From: Actinocatenispora thailandica
Lineage (GTDB): Bacteria; Actinomycetota; Actinomycetes; Mycobacteriales; Micromonosporaceae
Length of the DNA stretch: 64,000 nt
NCBI RefSeq assembly: GCF_016865425.1
Contig: NZ_AP023355.1
Location: 2,106,198 to 2,170,197 of the forward strand
Direction of reading: 5' to 3'
Positions 61,941 through 64,000 of this stretch are shown piece by piece. How positions within the stretch are numbered: position 1 is the stretch's first letter; each line of letters opens with the position of its first letter. The position numbers and the translations under genes were made by a program. The notes beneath the pieces are model-generated. The model was not told where the DNA came from and made no database searches. It was given only the letters and a program-made list of their open reading frames with translations.

Positions 61941-62100
61941 CATGAGTGAGCGTGAGCGAGCGAATCGTGGGCGTCGTGCCCCCGTGCCTCATGGCCGGTC
62001 GGAGCGCAGCGGAGAGCGGGCATGAGTGAGCGTGAGCGAGCGAATCGTGGGCGTCGTGCCCCCGTGCCTCATGGCCGGTCGGAGCGCAGCGGAGAGCGGG
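61941..62100 (+). repeat. 80-bp perfect tandem duplication upstream of tetR-type gene
   Basis: 61941-62020 and 62021-62100 are identical. The unit starts CATGAGTGAGCGTGAGCGAG and ends in GGAGAGCGGG, that is, it carries a ribosome site at its end and an ATG at its start. The gene's own CATGAGT start follows immediately at 62101. Confidence 0.95.
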
Positions 62101-62105
62101 CATGA
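61942..62105 (+). other. Two identical 27-residue micro-ORFs chained to the TetR gene
   Basis: Each 80-bp copy encodes a 27-residue frame ([10 protein letters not shown] opening): 61942-62025 and 62022-62105. Because 80 is not a multiple of 3, each frame ends in TGA exactly over the next ATG (ATGA), so copy 1 couples to copy 2 and copy 2 to the TetR gene at 62102. GGAGG or GGAGAG precedes each ATG. The Arg-rich peptides have no known function; the DNA may be a dispersed repeat. Confidence 0.5.
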
Positions 62106-62653
62106 GTCCCCGTTCGGATGCCGCCCGTAACCGGGCCAGGGTGCTCGACGCCGCTCAGCAGGTGTTCGCCGCCGACGGGCTCGGCGCCTCCACCGAGCAG
62201 ATCGCGCGCCGGGCCGGGGTCGGCGTCGGTACCGTGTTCCGGCACTTCCCGACCAAGGAGGCGCTGCTGTCCGCGGTGCTCGCCGCCCGGTTGGAGACGC
62301 TGGCCGACGACGCCGAGCGGCTCGCCGAGGACCCCGATCCGGGCGCCGCACTGTTCGACTTCCTGGCCCGTACCGTGCAGGCGTCCGGCCTCAAGATCGC
62401 CTACGCGGACGCGCTGGAGCGGGCCGGCATCGGTACCGACGAGGTCGTCGCGCCGGTGCGGGAGCGGGTGACGAAGGCGGTCGCCACGCTGCTCGACCGG
62501 GCGCAGCGGGCCGGCGCGGTGCGCGAGGACGTCGCGGTCGGGCAGGTCTTCGTGTTCATCCACGGCGCGTCCCGGGCGGTTCCGACGATCACCGACGACG
62601 CGCTGCGCGCCGCCACCCTGCGGATGATGTTCGACGGCCTCCGGCCTCGCTGA
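62102..62653 (+). CDS. TetR/AcrR-family repressor
   Basis: A protein of 183 residues. The HTH is VLDAAQQVFAADGLGASTEQIARRAGVGVGTVFRHFPTKEALLSAVLAARL (residues about 13-63), and the C-terminal domain is of the small SbtR-like type. ATG at 62102 with GGAGAG 5 bases before it; translation may be coupled to the micro-ORF upstream. It likely binds the twin CGGAG-N6-CTCCG sites and controls the divergent SnoaL-type gene and itself. Confidence 0.9.
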   Translation: MSPRSDAARNRARVLDAAQQVFAADGLGASTEQIARRAGVGVGTVFRHFPTKEALLSAVLAARLETLADDAERLAEDPDPGAALFDFLARTVQASGLKIAYADALERAGIGTDEVVAPVRERVTKAVATLLDRAQRAGAVREDVAVGQVFVFIHGASRAVPTITDDALRAATLRMMFDGLRPR

Positions 62654-62757
62654 CGTGGATCCGCCGGCCGTCGCCGGCGGATCCACGAGGCGGTCTCCGG
62701 GCGGAGGCCGCTTCGACGACGAGCCCAGGAACAGGGTCCCGGCCTGGCTTCGCGGGG

Positions 62758-64000
62758 TCAGGACAGCGGGAAGGCACCGATCCGGGCGTGGTACTCGTGG
62801 CCCATGTGTTCGGTGTCGCTGCCGACCAGCAGGCCGCCAGGATGGCCGGTGCCGGCCGGGTAGGTGCGCAGCACGTCGACGCCGTTGCCGCGGTCGTGGG
62901 TGGGGTTCCAGCCGAGCGCCTTGCCGGTGGCCGGGTCGATCGCGCCGATCCCGGGCCGGGACACCGCGCCGGCGCCGGCCGACTTGTCGCCGTACGGGTT
63001 GTCCAGCCACTGCTGGTGCCCGCCGACGTAGACCGCGGCGCCGGTGCAGGCCACCGACAGCAGGGTGTTCCCGCCGGTGCGGTTGACCCAGGCCGGGTGG
63101 TGCCGGCCGGCGCCGGCCAGCTCGAACTTCGCGGCGGAGTTGCACATCGCCTTCGGCCCCGCCTGGTGCCCGGTGCTGACCACCACGAACGACGACCCGT
63201 CCGGGGCGAAGTCGATGTCGCGCAGGTAGCTGTTGTACGCCTCGTTGCACTGCGGCCGGTACGCGTCGGTGTACCAGTTCCGCACCGCACCGGTGCCCGC
63301 CGACACCACCGCCAGCTGGTTCCGCGACTGCCCGCCGACCTGCGTGAACGTACCGATGATGCCGAGCGCGCCGGTGCCGGAAAGGGCGAGCCGGCTGACC
63401 CGCAGCCGGCCGGAACGCTGCTGCGCGACGGCCGCGTCGAAGCCGGTGTCGACGGCGCCGGTTCGGGTGGACAGCCGGGCCAGTGCCGGCCGCGCGGTGC
63501 CGCCGACGGCGCCGAAGGTACCCCCGGCGTACAGTCCGGAGCCGTCCGTGGCGAGAGTGAGGACGGTTCCGGTGTCGATGCCGGCGGTGAATCCGGCTGT
63601 CGCGGTCCCGTCGGTGACCGACAGTCGCGCGAGGCCGTGGTGCGCCCCGCCGGCGAGTTCGGTGAACGAGCCACCCACGTACACCGTGCCGTCCGGCCCG
63701 GCGGCGAGGGCGCGCACGGTGCCGTTCGGTTGCGGGTCGAAGCTCGCGGAGATCGCGCCGGTGCCGAGCTGGAACGCGAACAGGCCGGACCGGGTCAGCT
63801 CGATGTCGCCGTCGGCGCTGCGTACCCGGTGGAAGTCGCCACCGACGATCGCCTCGTCGCCGACCACGGCGACCGCGTACACGGTGCCGTCGAGCACGTT
63901 CGGCGTCCAGTCGACCGGGTCGGCGGAGACCACGCTGGACTGGGCGCCGCCGGCGCTGGCTCCCGCGGCCGGTAGCGCGGCGACCAGCAGCGCGGCGAAC
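62758..64000 (-). CDS. Secreted beta-propeller-like (delta-60 repeat) protein, partial (start beyond right edge)
   Basis: 413 residues are visible; the start is off the window. The first residues seen (FAALLVAALPAAGASAGG) are the end of a signal peptide. The mature part has repeated blades of about 40-50 residues (DGTVYVGGSFTELAGGAHHGLARLSVTDGTATAGF, GLYAGGTFGAVGGTARPALARLSTRTGAVDTGF), the delta-60 repeat type. Pairs of Cys may form disulfides. Secreted and possibly surface-exposed; function unknown. Confidence 0.85.
   Translation of the reverse strand, partial: FAALLVAALPAAGASAGGAQSSVVSADPVDWTPNVLDGTVYAVAVVGDEAIVGGDFHRVRSADGDIELTRSGLFAFQLGTGAISASFDPQPNGTVRALAAGPDGTVYVGGSFTELAGGAHHGLARLSVTDGTATAGFTAGIDTGTVLTLATDGSGLYAGGTFGAVGGTARPALARLSTRTGAVDTGFDAAVAQQRSGRLRVSRLALSGTGALGIIGTFTQVGGQSRNQLAVVSAGTGAVRNWYTDAYRPQCNEAYNSYLRDIDFAPDGSSFVVVSTGHQAGPKAMCNSAAKFELAGAGRHHPAWVNRTGGNTLLSVACTGAAVYVGGHQQWLDNPYGDKSAGAGAVSRPGIGAIDPATGKALGWNPTHDRGNGVDVLRTYPAGTGHPGGLLVGSDTEHMGHEYHARIGAFPLS

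Overview
The window is high-GC actinobacterial chromosome. GC-rich third codon positions, many GTG starts, ATGA/GTGA stop-start overlaps, ectABCD, otsA/otsB, a SURF1 protein, a LigB-type ligase, WhiJ/DUF397-type genes and a DivIVA-like filament protein all fit. The gene style points to the Micromonosporaceae (an Actinocatenispora- or Micromonospora-like organism); this is a family-level impression, not a proven identification. I see no prophage, insertion sequence, CRISPR array or rRNA. There is one tRNA, tRNA-Arg(TCT).

Layout. 0-2.7 kb: an ECF sigma factor translationally coupled to a membrane protein cut by the left edge, then a WhiJ-like HTH/DUF397 pair. 2.7-7 kb: GPP34 protein, APC permease, two acetyltransferases. 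7-8.8 kb: an ECF41 (SigJ-like) sigma factor divergent from a carboxymuconolactone-decarboxylase-family gene, with ECF41-type promoters between them. 8.9-15.2 kb: a two-headed MerR regulator with a DUF6194 gene, a cation/proton antiporter, a class II amidotransferase, a Gre-like factor, two methyltransferases and a PPOX/F420 flavoprotein. 15.3-16.8 kb: a filament-like protein with 30 unbroken 11-residue repeats. 17-22.6 kb: small regulators with readable operators (ArsR, TetR), tRNA-Arg, a LacI regulator and an SSB.

22.7-39.3 kb holds a scattered set of cobalamin genes: cobD, then cobQ fused in frame to a uridine-kinase-like domain, later cobB, cobC and cysG/cobA. Between them lie three metallopeptidases of different families (M48, M20, M50), a DUF457 membrane hydrolase, a DNA ligase and SURF1. 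Two genes here (the kinase end of cobQ and a DUF4352-type gene) look frameshifted by one missing base next to G/C runs, so assembly error must be considered.

39.4-50.5 kb is an osmoprotectant island. ectABCD (plus strand) makes ectoine and 5-hydroxyectoine. It converges on a minus-strand trehalose block: an LpqY/SugAB-like sugar importer without its ATPase, otsA, a 27-codon micro-ORF, and an otsB-GH15 fusion. 50.7-64 kb holds ettA, two paralogous thioesterases around a multi-DUF1707 protein, regulators, an MFS exporter whose end runs antisense into a YbjN gene, dodecin, a secreted M1 peptidase, a TetR/SnoaL divergent pair with twin operators and an 80-bp tandem duplication, and a secreted propeller-like protein cut by the right edge.
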